Shown: one piece after another, positions 52,721 to 62,092 of the stretch
Layout of the letters: each line of letters starts with the position of its first letter
How positions within the stretch are numbered: the stretch's first letter is position 1
Assembly: GCF_047495495.1 (NCBI RefSeq)
Contig: NZ_CP179930.1
Span: 2,941,279 to 3,005,278, forward strand
DNA length: 64,000 nt
Direction: 5' to 3'
Source of the DNA: Zymobacter sp047495495
GTDB lineage: Bacteria; Pseudomonadota; Gammaproteobacteria; Pseudomonadales; Halomonadaceae
The notes under the pieces: generated by a model
Database searches by the model: none
What the model was told of the DNA's origin: nothing
Seen by the model: only the letters and a program-made list of their open reading frames with translations
Translations under genes and position numbers: made by a program

Positions 52721-52751
52721 CAGCAGCCCCGCTTGTCGGGGCTGCTGTCGT
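52721..52751 (+). terminator. Terminator of the gluconolactonase gene
   Basis: CAGCAGCCCCG, loop CTTGT, CGGGGCTGCTG, then TCGTTTT. Confidence 0.88.
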
Positions 52752-52888
52752 TTTGGGTATGAGGTCTCTGTCAGCACGCCGTGCACGGCATTCATGCCTT
52801 CACGCCCGCGACTCAGACGGTACACTGTAAGCATAAGCGGCTGACAGCTAGAGGCACCGCTTTCAGATCATGATGACAGGACCCTTTC

Positions 52889-54253
52889 ATGCCGAAGAAG
52901 ATGAACTGGCACCAACTGCTGACCCCACTGCGCCTTCATGAACGGCCGGACGACAACCTGCCGGAACCGGGCCGCAGTCCGTTTCACAAAGACCACGACC
53001 GCATCATCTTTTCCGGCGCATTTCGCCGCCTAGGGCGCAAGACACAGGTGCACCCACTGACCGAGAACGATCACGTGCACACGCGACTCAGCCACTCGCT
53101 GGAAGTGGGCTGTGTGGGCCGCAGCCTCGGCATGATCGTCGCCGAAAAGCTCGCTGATCACATGCCGGACTGGATCACCCCTGCGGATGTCGGCGTGATC
53201 GTACAGGCTGCCTGCCTCGGGCACGATATCGGCAACCCGCCGTTCGGCCACGCAGGTGAATACGCCATTCGCGACTGGTTCCTCAGCATCCAGAAGACCA
53301 GCCCGCACCTTTTCGACCATCTGAGTGAAGAAGAAACCCGCGATCTGCTGACCTATGAAGGCAATGCACAGGGATTCCGCACCGTTACCCAGCTCGAATA
53401 CAGCCAGTTCAATGGCGGCATGCGGCTATCGGCGGCCACGCTGGGCGCACTGCTGAAATATCCGTGGACGGTGGATCACGCCACTTCCGCAGGCAAGTTT
53501 GGCGCCTATCAGTCCGAGCGGCGGCAGCTCGAACGCGTCGCAGAACTGACAGGCCTGATCCCACGCGAGCGAGGCAAATGGTGTCGCCATCCATTGGCCT
53601 ATCTGGTCGAAGCTGCCGATGACATCTGCTACGCGCTGATCGACCTCGAAGACGGCATGGAAATGGGCATTCTGCGCTTCGAAGAAGTGGAAGAGATCCT
53701 GCTGCAGATCGCCGGCCCCAAAGCCGACGCGGCGTTCATGGAAACCCTGCGCCGCAAGGCAGAAGACGGGGTGTCTCCACGTCGACGTGTGGCCGCTATG
53801 CGCGGCGCGGCGATGGAATGCGCTGTCAACGGAGTGGCTGCCGTGTTCGTCGAACAGGAGAATGCGCTGCTGGAAGGACGTTTTGAAGGCGATTTGCTCG
53901 ACGCCTGCGCACCTTACCTGCGCGATGGCGTATGCCGCGCTAAGCAGCTGGCGCGCCAACGCATCTTCCAGAATGAACGCAAAGCCAAGCTGGAAATCGG
54001 CGCTTACACCACGCTGGGCATTTTGCTCGAAGCGTTCATCGGCGCGGCTTACGCCCTTCATCAGCAAGAAGAAGGCGAACCTCTAGGCTTCCGTCACCAG
54101 CGCGTGCTGTCACTGATTGGCGAGAACACGCCGCGCGCCACATGGTCTCTGTATGACAGCTATCGCCGCATGCTGGACTTCATTGGTGGCATGACCGACC
54201 ACTTTGCCGTCGATCTGGCGCAGGAAATGGGCGGCCGCCTACGCAGCGAGTAA
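52889..54253 (+). CDS. dgt: dGTP triphosphohydrolase
   Basis: A 454-residue HD-domain enzyme that hydrolyses dGTP (or other dNTPs) to the nucleoside and triphosphate. The HD metal site is visible as HTRLSHSLEV, then CLGHDIGNPPFGHAGE, with the later YLVEAADDICYALIDLEDG typical of dGTPases. The length is close to dGTPase type 1. AGGA precedes the ATG. A G/C-rich hairpin follows the stop. Confidence 0.94.
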   Translation: MPKKMNWHQLLTPLRLHERPDDNLPEPGRSPFHKDHDRIIFSGAFRRLGRKTQVHPLTENDHVHTRLSHSLEVGCVGRSLGMIVAEKLADHMPDWITPADVGVIVQAACLGHDIGNPPFGHAGEYAIRDWFLSIQKTSPHLFDHLSEEETRDLLTYEGNAQGFRTVTQLEYSQFNGGMRLSAATLGALLKYPWTVDHATSAGKFGAYQSERRQLERVAELTGLIPRERGKWCRHPLAYLVEAADDICYALIDLEDGMEMGILRFEEVEEILLQIAGPKADAAFMETLRRKAEDGVSPRRRVAAMRGAAMECAVNGVAAVFVEQENALLEGRFEGDLLDACAPYLRDGVCRAKQLARQRIFQNERKAKLEIGAYTTLGILLEAFIGAAYALHQQEEGEPLGFRHQRVLSLIGENTPRATWSLYDSYRRMLDFIGGMTDHFAVDLAQEMGGRLRSE

Positions 54254-54640
54254 TTGAAGATAGGGGGGACCTACCGGACGGTATCGGTCTCCCCCAATGA
54301 TGTGATCTAGAGCACCGCTAGCTTCTCGTCTTTCATGCTGCGTTCACCTGTCCCCTGAAGCCCCTCCTAATCGACGCTTGCACCGTTACGATACGAAACG
54401 AATCAGTGGCGGCAGTTTTTGGTGCAGAGTATTAAACTTCGCTTCAAGTGAGTCCCTACTCACTTGGCTCGACGACAGTGCGCCCCTCGCGCTGCCGCCG
54501 ATATTCGGCGGAATGCCCGCTCCTCTTAGCGGCATTTCATGGTTGGCGACTTCTGTTTCCTCACAAAGATTCGCAGAAGCACCATAGCTGGCATGCCTAT
54601 TGCCTTACTCAGCAAGCATCGCCAGAGGAGAATCCCACAC
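54254..54640. other. Spacer between dgt and the asparaginase gene
   Basis: It holds the hairpin at 54263-54295 and then the presumed promoter region of the asparaginase gene. No gene is supported. I looked for a -24/-12 element here and saw none. Confidence 0.4.
54263..54295 (+). terminator. Hairpin after dgt
   Basis: A GGGGGA/TCCCCC outer stem with an inner TACC-GGAC-GGTA stem. No U-run. Confidence 0.55.
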
Positions 54641-55705
54641 ATGTCTTTATCACGATCAGCGCGCTTACTGCTGAGCTGCTGTTTCACCCTGTTCATATCA
54701 CTGTCATGGCTGACTGCCGAGGCAGCGACACCGCCCCATATCGTGATTCTTGCCACAGGTGGCACCATTGCAGGACAAGGGGCATCCAGTGAGCAGACCA
54801 CGGGATACAAAGCGGGCGTGGTCGGTGTCGACCAGCTGATTCAGGCCGTTCCAGAACTCAAGCATGTTGCTAATGTCAGCGGTGAGCAGGTCTTCAACAT
54901 GGCAAGCGAAGACATGAGCACATCGCAGATCGCGGCACTGTCAGCCCGCGTCAACGCACTGCTGGCACGCTCCGACGTCGACGGTGTTGTTATCACACAC
55001 GGTACCGATACGATCGAAGAAACGGCCTACTACCTCGATCTGACCGTCAACAGCGAAAAACCGGTCGTCATGACCGCCTCCATGCGCCCTTCCACGGCCA
55101 TTTCTGCTGACGGCCCGATGAACCTACTGGAAGCCGTACGCGTCGCCGCCAACCCCAATGCTGGCGGCCGTGGCGTTATGGTCGTCCTAAATGATCGCAT
55201 CGGCGCAGCGCGCTTCGTGACCAAAAGCAACACCACCGCCCTCGATACCTTCAAAGCTCCAGAAGAAGGTTACATGGGACGTATCGTCGGTCCAGATGTC
55301 GTCTTCGACTACCACCCTGACCGCCTGCACACCACCCACTCTGCCTTTGCCGGCATGACATCGTCCAAGCAGCCCAACGTCATCATTCTGAGCGGCTATC
55401 AGGATGATCCCGGCTTCCTGTTCGATGCCGCGATCGCCCAGCACGTTGATGGCATTGTCTTCGCTGGACCGGGAGCAGGCTCCGTCAGCAGCCGCAGCCG
55501 TGAAGGCATGCAGCGCGCCATCGCCAAAGGCATCACTATCGTGCGCACCAGCCGTACCGGCAGCGGCAACACGCCAACCGACCCGCAACTGCCGGGCGTC
55601 GTAGCGGACTCGCTCAATGCGCCCAAAGCCCGCATTCTGCTGCTGCTGGCACTTCAGAAAACACATGATGCGACTCAGCTACAGACGTGGTTCCACACCC
55701 ACTGA
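54641..55705 (+). CDS. ansB: Periplasmic type II L-asparaginase
   Basis: A 354-residue asparaginase with a Sec signal peptide (MSLSRSARLLL, hydrophobic core, cleavage near AEAA at 26-29). The mature enzyme starts with the nucleophile loop ATGGTIAG (Thr42) and has the second signature HGTDTIEETAYYLDLT, plus SADGPMNLLEAV. It deamidates asparagine, possibly also glutamine, in the periplasm to give aspartate (or glutamate) and ammonium. GAGGAG lies 11 bases before the ATG. Products would feed GltP and AspA, encoded elsewhere in the window. Confidence 0.96.
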   Translation: MSLSRSARLLLSCCFTLFISLSWLTAEAATPPHIVILATGGTIAGQGASSEQTTGYKAGVVGVDQLIQAVPELKHVANVSGEQVFNMASEDMSTSQIAALSARVNALLARSDVDGVVITHGTDTIEETAYYLDLTVNSEKPVVMTASMRPSTAISADGPMNLLEAVRVAANPNAGGRGVMVVLNDRIGAARFVTKSNTTALDTFKAPEEGYMGRIVGPDVVFDYHPDRLHTTHSAFAGMTSSKQPNVIILSGYQDDPGFLFDAAIAQHVDGIVFAGPGAGSVSSRSREGMQRAIAKGITIVRTSRTGSGNTPTDPQLPGVVADSLNAPKARILLLLALQKTHDATQLQTWFHTH

Positions 55706-55828
55706 TCGCTGAATAAACGGTGCCCGCGAGCAGCCAGCGCGGGCACTCTGCCCTCATGACGATCTTGACGGATAGCGCCCCACCCGCGTAGAACTTTAAT
55801 ACCAATAACGCGAGTAGGAATTTATCCC

Positions 55829-56218
55829 ATGCCCCCTCTCGATACCGTCCAGCAAGCGCTATCGCGTGTGCTTAGCGGCCCGACGCTTGATGAAACCCTG
55901 CTCCAACGCTTCTTCTCAGAACGCTACACCCAGATCGTCAACGGCGAACCGCTCGATTACTCAGGCTTCGTTGCCCATATCAGATTGCTGAAGGAAGTCA
56001 CACAGCGATTAGAGCTGACGCTGCTGTCGATTGCAGCCTCTGGAGCGGACGTGCACACCCATCACACTGTGCGCGCCATCAAAAATGACGGGGCTGAAAG
56101 CGAATTTGAGGTCTTCGCCCACTTCGAAGTGGAAGAGGGCAAGATCGTGTCGTGCCGCGAGCTGACCCGCCAAATTGCGGGGGCAGCCCACGACGAAGAT
56201 CTGGGTTCTCGCCAGTAA
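55829..56218 (+). CDS. NTF2/SnoaL-like small protein
   Basis: A 129-residue protein with the alpha+beta cone look of the SnoaL/NTF2 fold (FFSERYTQIVNGEPLDYSGFVAHI, HTHHTVRAIKNDGAESEFEVFAHFEVEEGKIVSCRELTRQI). Family members are polyketide cyclases, isomerases or simply ligand-binding. No role can be assigned. There is no signal peptide. AGGA lies before the ATG and a strong bidirectional terminator follows. Confidence 0.8.
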   Translation: MPPLDTVQQALSRVLSGPTLDETLLQRFFSERYTQIVNGEPLDYSGFVAHIRLLKEVTQRLELTLLSIAASGADVHTHHTVRAIKNDGAESEFEVFAHFEVEEGKIVSCRELTRQIAGAAHDEDLGSRQ

Positions 56219-56235
56219 CCTTGCGTGCGGCCATT

Positions 56236-56270
56236 AAAAAAGCCCGCCTCTGAAAGAGGCGGGCTTTTTT
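56236..56270. terminator. Bidirectional terminator
   Basis: AAAAAAGCCCGCCTC, loop TGAAA, GAGGCGGGCTTTTTT: a perfect 15-bp stem between convergent genes. Confidence 0.96.
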
Positions 56271-56288
56271 CGTTGCATTACCCGACGA

Positions 56289-57731
56289 TCAGACGTCAGC
56301 AACATCCTGCTGACGAGCCTTCTCAGCAAGCACCTTCTTGTCACGAGAAGCACAGCAGCCCCAGTAGATCACCGTGATGGCGACCAGCCATATGGCCCCT
56401 GCGCACAGCGCCAATCGAGTGTCTTCCTGCAATGTCATCAGACCGATGGTCAGCAGCATGAACAGGATGGCCAGCATCGGCACTACGGGATAGCCAGGGA
56501 CAGGGAATTTCAGCGCTTTGATCTCTTCGCGGGACAGCTTGCGACGCATGCCCATCTGTGCGAACAGGATCATCACCCATACCCACACGGTCGCAAAGGT
56601 ACCGAGCGCCGCTACTAGCGCAAAGGCGCGCTCTGGAATCAAGGCATTGAGCACGATTGCCACCAGCAGCGATACGATCAGCGTGATGACCGTTACCCAC
56701 GGCACGCCGTTCTTGGACAGGCGACCGAAGATTTCAGGGGCATGCCCTTTTTCGGCCATGCCGTACATCATGCGCCCTGCACCAAAAATATCGCTGTTGA
56801 CGGCGGAAATGGCCGCGGTAATCACCACGATGTTCAGCAGCGACGCCGCATACTTAATGCCCACGTACTCAAACATGCTGACAAACGGACTGCCGTGCAG
56901 CTCAGCAGCAGCTGACGTGCCATCAGCATGGTTGCCGATCTCGGGCCACGGATAGATGCACATCAATACGAAGATGGTCCCGATGTAGAAGACCAGAATG
57001 CGCAGCGGCACGGAGTTGATCGCACGCGGAATAGCGCGCTGAGGATCGCCCGCTTCACCGGCGCTGGTACCGATCACCTCAATCCCACCGAAGGCGAACA
57101 TGACCATGGTCAGGCTCATTATCAAGCCATCCCACCCCTTGGCAAAGAAGCCGCCTTCATAGGCCCAGAGGTTATGAACGCCGACCGGCTTGCCATCGCT
57201 GCTACCAATGCCGAACAGAATCAACCCCAAGCCCACGGCGATCAGTGCCAGAATCGTGACCACTTTCAGCAGCGAGAACCAGAACTCAAGCTCACCGAAG
57301 ACGCGCACGCTCATTAGGTTAATGGCAGCGATCAGCAGTACCGTGCCCAGCACCCAGATCCATGGCGGAATACCGGGAAACCAGTAGCCCATATAGCCGC
57401 CGATGGCCGTCACATCCGCGATGGGGACGATCACCATCTCGAAGATATAGGTCCACCCGGTGATGAAGCCGGCCATCGGCCCAAGGTAATCGTAGGCATA
57501 CTGACTGAAGGAGCCAGCTACGGGGCGATGGACTGCCATTTCCCCCAGAGCACGCATGACCAGAAAGACAGCCGCACCGGCAATCATGTACGCCAGCAGT
57601 ACGGCAGGACCCGCCGCCTGAATGGCAGAAGAAGAGCCGAGGAAAAGACCGGTTCCGATGGCCGACCCGAGCGCAATGAAGCGGATGTGACGCGTCGAGA
57701 GGCGCCGCATGAGTTGTTTTGGTTGAGACAT
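56289..57731 (-). CDS. APC-family amino-acid permease (ProY/HutT-like)
   Basis: A 480-residue, 12-segment permease of the amino-acid transporter group (APC). The N-terminus RRLSTRHIRFIALGSAIGTGLFLGS matches ProY, HutT and the aromatic or GABA permeases closely. GEMAVHRPVAGSFSQYA, FGGIEVIGTSAGEAGDP and FAGRMMYGMA-like segments are characteristic. It imports a neutral, proline-like or histidine-like amino acid by proton symport. The ATG at 57731 follows AGGATCC. The long in-frame extension to 57974 is not family-like. It is transcribed towards the NTF2-like gene and ends at a shared terminator. Confidence 0.9.
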   Translation of the reverse strand: MSQPKQLMRRLSTRHIRFIALGSAIGTGLFLGSSSAIQAAGPAVLLAYMIAGAAVFLVMRALGEMAVHRPVAGSFSQYAYDYLGPMAGFITGWTYIFEMVIVPIADVTAIGGYMGYWFPGIPPWIWVLGTVLLIAAINLMSVRVFGELEFWFSLLKVVTILALIAVGLGLILFGIGSSDGKPVGVHNLWAYEGGFFAKGWDGLIMSLTMVMFAFGGIEVIGTSAGEAGDPQRAIPRAINSVPLRILVFYIGTIFVLMCIYPWPEIGNHADGTSAAAELHGSPFVSMFEYVGIKYAASLLNIVVITAAISAVNSDIFGAGRMMYGMAEKGHAPEIFGRLSKNGVPWVTVITLIVSLLVAIVLNALIPERAFALVAALGTFATVWVWVMILFAQMGMRRKLSREEIKALKFPVPGYPVVPMLAILFMLLTIGLMTLQEDTRLALCAGAIWLVAITVIYWGCCASRDKKVLAEKARQQDVADV

Positions 57732-57962
57732 ATCCGGATCCTGTCTACTACATCTTGGCTTGTTCCAGTGCCCACATACTACACCGGAAAGGAAGAAGGT
57801 AACGCCCAGAGTCCCTGCAGGCTGCCAAACGCGTGTATTGCCCGTGCGTTTCCAGCATGGGAAGAAGCAGCCGAGCATGGTACCGTGACAGAGCGGCCAT
57901 GCCCATCCCCCTGCGGCAATCCTAATAATAATTAGCGGCCTTAATTGCCTTTTTTTCAACGA

Positions 57963-57991
57963 AAGACAATCCAAAGCACTGGTGTTATACT
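57963..57991 (+). promoter_or_regulatory. Promoter of the orphan RNA
   Basis: AAGACA, 17 bases, TATACT. It is a fair sigma-70 match whose start site would be near 57998. Confidence 0.55.
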
Positions 57992-57997
57992 AGCTGC

Positions 57998-58237
57998 ACA
58001 GTAAGTGAGCACTGATGTCGGTTAACATTTAATTACCCTGCAAAGCTTGCTTTTCCCTTTTAAAGCACCTATATAGTTAGTGTGCATCGCGAATTGCGAA
58101 CGAATTCACCTTCGGGGCCGTGGAACTTCCCCTCCGCCGCGAAGGTCATAGAAGGTGTACCGGTGAGATGCTCACAGGTTCCCTTGCAAGATATCCCTGC
58201 TTATGCCCGCCTCTTCCCCCTCGGCGGGCTTTTTTTT
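57998..58237 (+). ncRNA. Candidate structured small RNA
   Basis: About 240 bases between a sigma-70-like promoter and an intrinsic terminator, with no credible open frame. Several stems are visible. ACCTTCG (58108-58114) pairs exactly with CGAAGGT (58140-58146) around a GGGG/CCCC helix. ACC-GTGAG pairs with CTCAC-GGT (58159-58179), and GAATT with AATTC. It does not match the cores of SRP RNA, RNase P, tmRNA, 6S or a riboswitch class I know. Since the terminator ends 136 bases before yciH, it could also be a leader or attenuator of that gene. Confidence 0.55.
58205..58237 (+). terminator. Terminator of the orphan RNA
   Basis: GCCCGCC, an 11-base pyrimidine loop, GGCGGGC and eight T residues. 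No gene ends upstream of it. Confidence 0.92.
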
Positions 58238-58372
58238 GCCTGTATATCCCCTTTTTGCCCTCTTGCCGTCGCTCGTGAAGGGTGATTCCATTGCCCGACA
58301 GGATTACTTTTTTCCTTGAACCAATGACGGTTCAGGGAGCGAACCGGCAGCCATTTTTCAAGGTGCTATCAG

Positions 58373-58735
58373 ATGTCTTCTCCCTTCAAGGACGCTCTGA
58401 GTCGTCTGGTCTACTCTACAGAACAGGGCGACATGCGCGGTGATGACCGCGAAACCGAACGCCAAGCGGCAGAACGTGAACGCCTGAACCGCCTTGACGG
58501 TATCGTGCGCATCCGACGCGAAACGTCGGGCCGCAAAGGCAAGGGCGTCACAACGGTCAGCGGCGTACCGCTGTCAGACGATGAGCTGGCCGCACTGACG
58601 GCTCGCCTCAAGAAACGATGCGGCAGCGGCGGTGCGCTGAAAGAGGGCGTGATCGAAATTCAGGGTGATCACCGTGACACGGTAAAACGCCTTCTGGAAC
58701 AGGAAGGTTACACAGTGAAGCTTGCGGGTGGCTGA
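58373..58735 (+). CDS. yciH: SUI1/eIF1-family translation factor YciH
   Basis: A 120-residue eIF1-like protein. The C-terminal SUI1 domain (about 55-118) has GKGVTTVSGVPLSDDELAAL, LKKRCGSGGALKEGVIEIQGDH and the final LLEQEGYTVKLAGG. The N-terminal region is charged. In E. coli YciH helps to discriminate initiation codons and may act in stress. AAGG lies before the ATG. A transcript with an unusually structured leader may precede it. Confidence 0.95.
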   Translation: MSSPFKDALSRLVYSTEQGDMRGDDRETERQAAERERLNRLDGIVRIRRETSGRKGKGVTTVSGVPLSDDELAALTARLKKRCGSGGALKEGVIEIQGDHRDTVKRLLEQEGYTVKLAGG

Positions 58736-58829
58736 GCCTTCTTCTGCGTTCGTGGCATCAAGAAGGCCCGTCGCCTCCCTATTTCCACCAGGAGCCGGAT
58801 GCTCCTGCCATCAGTAAAGGTCTTATGCT

Positions 58830-60026
58830 ATGCCTGCATCCAAAGCCTCTACATCGCATCACATCATGGAAGACGGTTTCCCGGCACCGCCATCGACGCC
58901 GTGGCGGCGCCTTTCCATCGCCTTCTTCTTTGCCCTGTCAGGCCTTGCACTGACCAACTGGACCACCCGCGTGCCTTCGCTGAAAGAGCGCTTCGGGCTG
59001 GATGATGGTCATATCGGTCTGCTGCTGTTCTGCCCGGTGGTGGGGACGCTCACGTCCGTATTTCTGGCGAACTATCTGGTGGCGCGCTTCGGCAGCCGCC
59101 GCATGACGCGTCTGAGCAGCTACTTCATCGTCGCTTCACTGTTCGCCATTGGCTGGGCACAGAACGTCGCGATGCTGGCAGGGGCGCTGTTTCTCTACGG
59201 CGTGGGAACAGGGCTGATGAACATCGCCATGAACGATCAGGCAGCGACCCTAGAACGTCGCTATCGGCGCTCCATCATGGCATCGTTTCACGGCATGTTC
59301 AGTCTCGGCATGATGATCGGCGGGGCCTTTGCGGGGCTGTTAATCCGCATAGGGCTTTCTCCCCAATGGCATCTGACGCTGGTCAGCCTGCTGCTGTTGG
59401 CAGGAGCGCTGTCCAGCAAGCGCCTGTTGATTCAACCGCCGCCCAAAACAGAGCGTCAGCACGGCAAGTTGTTCGTCTTCCCTCGCGGCCGAGTATGGCT
59501 GGTGGGTGCCATCGCATCGGCAACGGTGTTTGTCGAAGGCTCGCTGACGGATTGGGCTTCTGTCTTCCTGAAAGCACTGGAAGCGCCTGAATCCACCGCG
59601 GCACTCGGCGTGACCTGCTTTGCAGCGGCCATGACGTCCGGGCGCCTGTTCGGTGATCGCTGGATAGAGAAGGCCGGTCCCAAGTGGGCACTGCAGATCG
59701 GTGGTTCGCTGAGCATTCTGGGACTGGGAATGGCCGTGTTCACCGGTCAGCTCTATCTGTCGCTGATCGGCTTTGCTATGACCGGGTTGGGTCTTTCGAC
59801 GCTGTTCCCATGCCTGCTCAGCCTTGCCCGCAGCAACCCATTGATGACCTCATCAGCGGCCATCTCGTCTGTCGCGATGATGGGATACGTAGCACTGCTG
59901 GCTGGCCCATCCATACTGGGTTTTCTAGCCCATGCAGTTGGGGTACGCTGGGCATTCATTGCGCTGATATTGTCATCCGGCGTGATCGTACTGATGGCCT
60001 CGTCGGCCTCTCGACAGCATGCATAA
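58830..60026 (+). CDS. MFS transporter (YbjJ-like)
   Basis: A 398-residue major facilitator with about 12 segments. ALTNWTTRVPSLKERFGLDDGHIGLLLFCPVVG at segment 1-2 and MNIAMNDQAATLERRYRRSIMASFHGMFSLGMMIGG in segments 4-5 are typical of the YbjJ-type group, whose substrates are unknown. It begins about 94 bases after yciH with AAAGG before the ATG. An unannotated-looking overlapping frame from 58799 with AGGAG is a shadow. Confidence 0.86.
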   Translation: MPASKASTSHHIMEDGFPAPPSTPWRRLSIAFFFALSGLALTNWTTRVPSLKERFGLDDGHIGLLLFCPVVGTLTSVFLANYLVARFGSRRMTRLSSYFIVASLFAIGWAQNVAMLAGALFLYGVGTGLMNIAMNDQAATLERRYRRSIMASFHGMFSLGMMIGGAFAGLLIRIGLSPQWHLTLVSLLLLAGALSSKRLLIQPPPKTERQHGKLFVFPRGRVWLVGAIASATVFVEGSLTDWASVFLKALEAPESTAALGVTCFAAAMTSGRLFGDRWIEKAGPKWALQIGGSLSILGLGMAVFTGQLYLSLIGFAMTGLGLSTLFPCLLSLARSNPLMTSSAAISSVAMMGYVALLAGPSILGFLAHAVGVRWAFIALILSSGVIVLMASSASRQHA

Positions 60027-60334
60027 TGCGTGGCGGCTGACGTCCAGCTTATCGATTTCGGCACAAGTTTGTCGGAGCGGCTATCGCCAATAGTGGCACC
60101 GCAACGGTATAGTACCTACGCGGCAACACACCACGTAGGTATTGCATTACCTCGGCTGTTAGCCTTTTTGGCCGTGCCCTGAATTGGCATAGGCATGTCT
60201 CCATGCGTGTTTATGACACGACCTCGGTCCGCGGCGAAGCCCTTTGCCTTCGCCCCACATTACAAGGACAGAGGGTCCCCACCCTGTGAGGGATCCAACC
60301 GACGCGTGTCACAAATTTCAACAGGAACTTAATA
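60027..60334. other. Leader region of gltP with hairpin
   Basis: No gene. It contains the inverted repeat ACCTACG (60114-60120) and CGTAGGT (60134-60140), extendable to ten pairs with a G-U. Smaller stems lie downstream. It may be an operator or a leader structure of gltP. Confidence 0.45.
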
Positions 60335-61711
60335 ATGAAAAAGCTCAAGGCCCCAGGACTTGCGTGGCAAATATTGATTGGTCTGGCGCTGGGTATCCTG
60401 CTGGGAGCGTTGCTCCAGCACTATATGCCCAATGCCGAATACCGCTCTGCGTGGGTGAAAGGCTATATCTCCCCGCTGGGCGATATATTCATGCACCTGA
60501 TCAAGATGATTGTCGTACCCATCGTCGTTTCATCACTGATCGTCGGGATCGCCGGTATGGGCGATGCCAAGAAACTGGGCAAGATCGGTGCCAAGACGAT
60601 CATCTATTTTGAAATCATTACGACGATTGCCATTGCAGTGGGCCTTGCCCTTGGCAACATCTTCAAGCCTGGCGTCGGCGTCGACCGTACGAAGCTGACC
60701 GCAGGTGACATGAGCAGCATCGCGGCAAACGCAGAACACTTGCAGCATCAAGGACATGGCTTCTACAACACTGTCCTCGGCATGATCCCCGAGAACATTA
60801 TCCAGTCCATGTCTGCTACCAACATGCTTGCGATCATCTTCTTCACGGTGCTGTTTGCAATGGCGCTGGCCACGCTACCCAAAGATGGTCCGAAGGAAGT
60901 CTTCCTCGACATCATGCGTGCCACGGCCGACGCAATGTTCAAGCTGACAGGCTGGGTTATGCGCTATGCCCCGATCGGGGTGTTCGCACTGATGACCAAG
61001 ACCGTCAGCGACAACGGCCTGTCTTCGCTGATTCCGCTGTTCAAACTGGTAGGACTGGTGTACTTCGCCATTGCCCTGTTTGCCATCGTGATTCTGGGCG
61101 GGGTCGCGAAGCTGTGCGGGTTCAACATCTTCCTACTGATGCGCATCCTGAAAGATGAACTGCTACTGGCCTATTCCACCTCAAGCTCTGAATCGGTGCT
61201 GCCGCGCATCATCCAGAAGATGGAACAGTACGGTGCTCCAAAGGCGATCTGTAGCTTCGTCATTCCGACAGGGTACTCATTCAACCTAGATGGATCGACG
61301 CTGTATCAGAGTATCGCCGCCCTGTTTCTGGCCCAGATGGCGGGTATCGACCTGACCATCACTCAACAGATCACACTACTGGTCACGCTGATGCTGACCT
61401 CGAAAGGGATTGCGGGCGTGCCTGGCGTGTCATTCGTCGTACTGATGGCCACCCTGCCTGCCGTCGGTGTTCCGACCAGCGACATTGCCTTCATTATGGG
61501 TGTCGACCGACTGATGGACATGGCGCGTACAGCGCTGAACGTCGTTGGTAACGCGCTGGCGGTACTGGTCATCGCGAAGTGGGAAGGTCAGTATGACGCC
61601 TACAAAGGCGAACACTATTTTGAAACGCGTGCGCGTGAACGCGAGGAGCGTCGTGCCCGCCGTGCTGCCCGTCAACAAAACGAAGCGCTCGAATCGGCAG
61701 ACGTCGAATAA
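60335..61711 (+). CDS. gltP: Glutamate/aspartate:proton symporter GltP
   Basis: A 458-residue dicarboxylate/amino acid:cation symporter (DAACS) with eight membrane segments and two hairpins. STSSSESVLP (HP1), NLDGST (segment 7), TSKGIAGVPG (HP2) and DRLMDMARTALNVVGNALAVL (segment 8) are all conserved. The last matches proton-coupled GltP. The C-terminal tail is charged and Arg-rich. AGGA precedes the ATG. It would import the aspartate and glutamate released by the periplasmic asparaginase. DctA would differ at HP2. Confidence 0.95.
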   Translation: MKKLKAPGLAWQILIGLALGILLGALLQHYMPNAEYRSAWVKGYISPLGDIFMHLIKMIVVPIVVSSLIVGIAGMGDAKKLGKIGAKTIIYFEIITTIAIAVGLALGNIFKPGVGVDRTKLTAGDMSSIAANAEHLQHQGHGFYNTVLGMIPENIIQSMSATNMLAIIFFTVLFAMALATLPKDGPKEVFLDIMRATADAMFKLTGWVMRYAPIGVFALMTKTVSDNGLSSLIPLFKLVGLVYFAIALFAIVILGGVAKLCGFNIFLLMRILKDELLLAYSTSSSESVLPRIIQKMEQYGAPKAICSFVIPTGYSFNLDGSTLYQSIAALFLAQMAGIDLTITQQITLLVTLMLTSKGIAGVPGVSFVVLMATLPAVGVPTSDIAFIMGVDRLMDMARTALNVVGNALAVLVIAKWEGQYDAYKGEHYFETRAREREERRARRAARQQNEALESADVE

Positions 61712-62092
61712 GCCTTCACATATTCGATAGCAATATCTTCAGGCCCGGAGCATGCTCCGGGCCTTTTTCGTTTCTCATCTTTGGCTCCCCCACGATTATT
61801 AGATCCTGCTCGAGGCCGGCCTGGCACACGGCATTCCGCCGTTCTTGCCATCACGCTACCTGACGGTAGGGGCATCAAGAATCAGCAGAAAAACCGAAAA
61901 ACAGCAGAAGAAGAGCAAACGAAGCGTCGATGCCGACAATCTCGCGCACGGATAAAGCCGTGTTTACCACGCGGATAGTTTTTTTGCAGTGAGGGGATGA
62001 ATCCATACCACGACGCCCAGAGGGACTGATTCACATGCTGGAATCGGTTCCCTCTAGGCCTGCCTGCTTACCCGAACCTGTGAGCCAGCCAA
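61712..62092. other. Spacer between gltP and the Cro/YdaS-like gene
   Basis: It holds the gltP terminator and then about 300 bases in which I see only a small CTACC-TGAC-GGTAG hairpin and no gene. Confidence 0.45.
61741..61768 (+). terminator. Terminator of gltP
   Basis: A 24-base perfect palindrome (AGGCCCGGAGCA and its complement) followed by TTTT. Confidence 0.93.

Larger units (their letters stand above)
57732..58372. other. Intergenic region with an orphan RNA candidate
   Basis: The left part should hold the permease promoter. The right part holds a sigma-70-like promoter, a structured stretch and a strong terminator that belong to no open frame. See the separate RNA entry. Confidence 0.55.

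Noticed and set aside
54254..54640. Sigma-54 promoter for the asparaginase gene
   Set aside because: TTGGC strings occur, but none has the GG-N10-GC spacing.
58082..58285. Open frame inside the orphan RNA region
   Set aside because: It has only a GTG start without a ribosome site, runs through the terminator hairpin and has no protein-like pattern.
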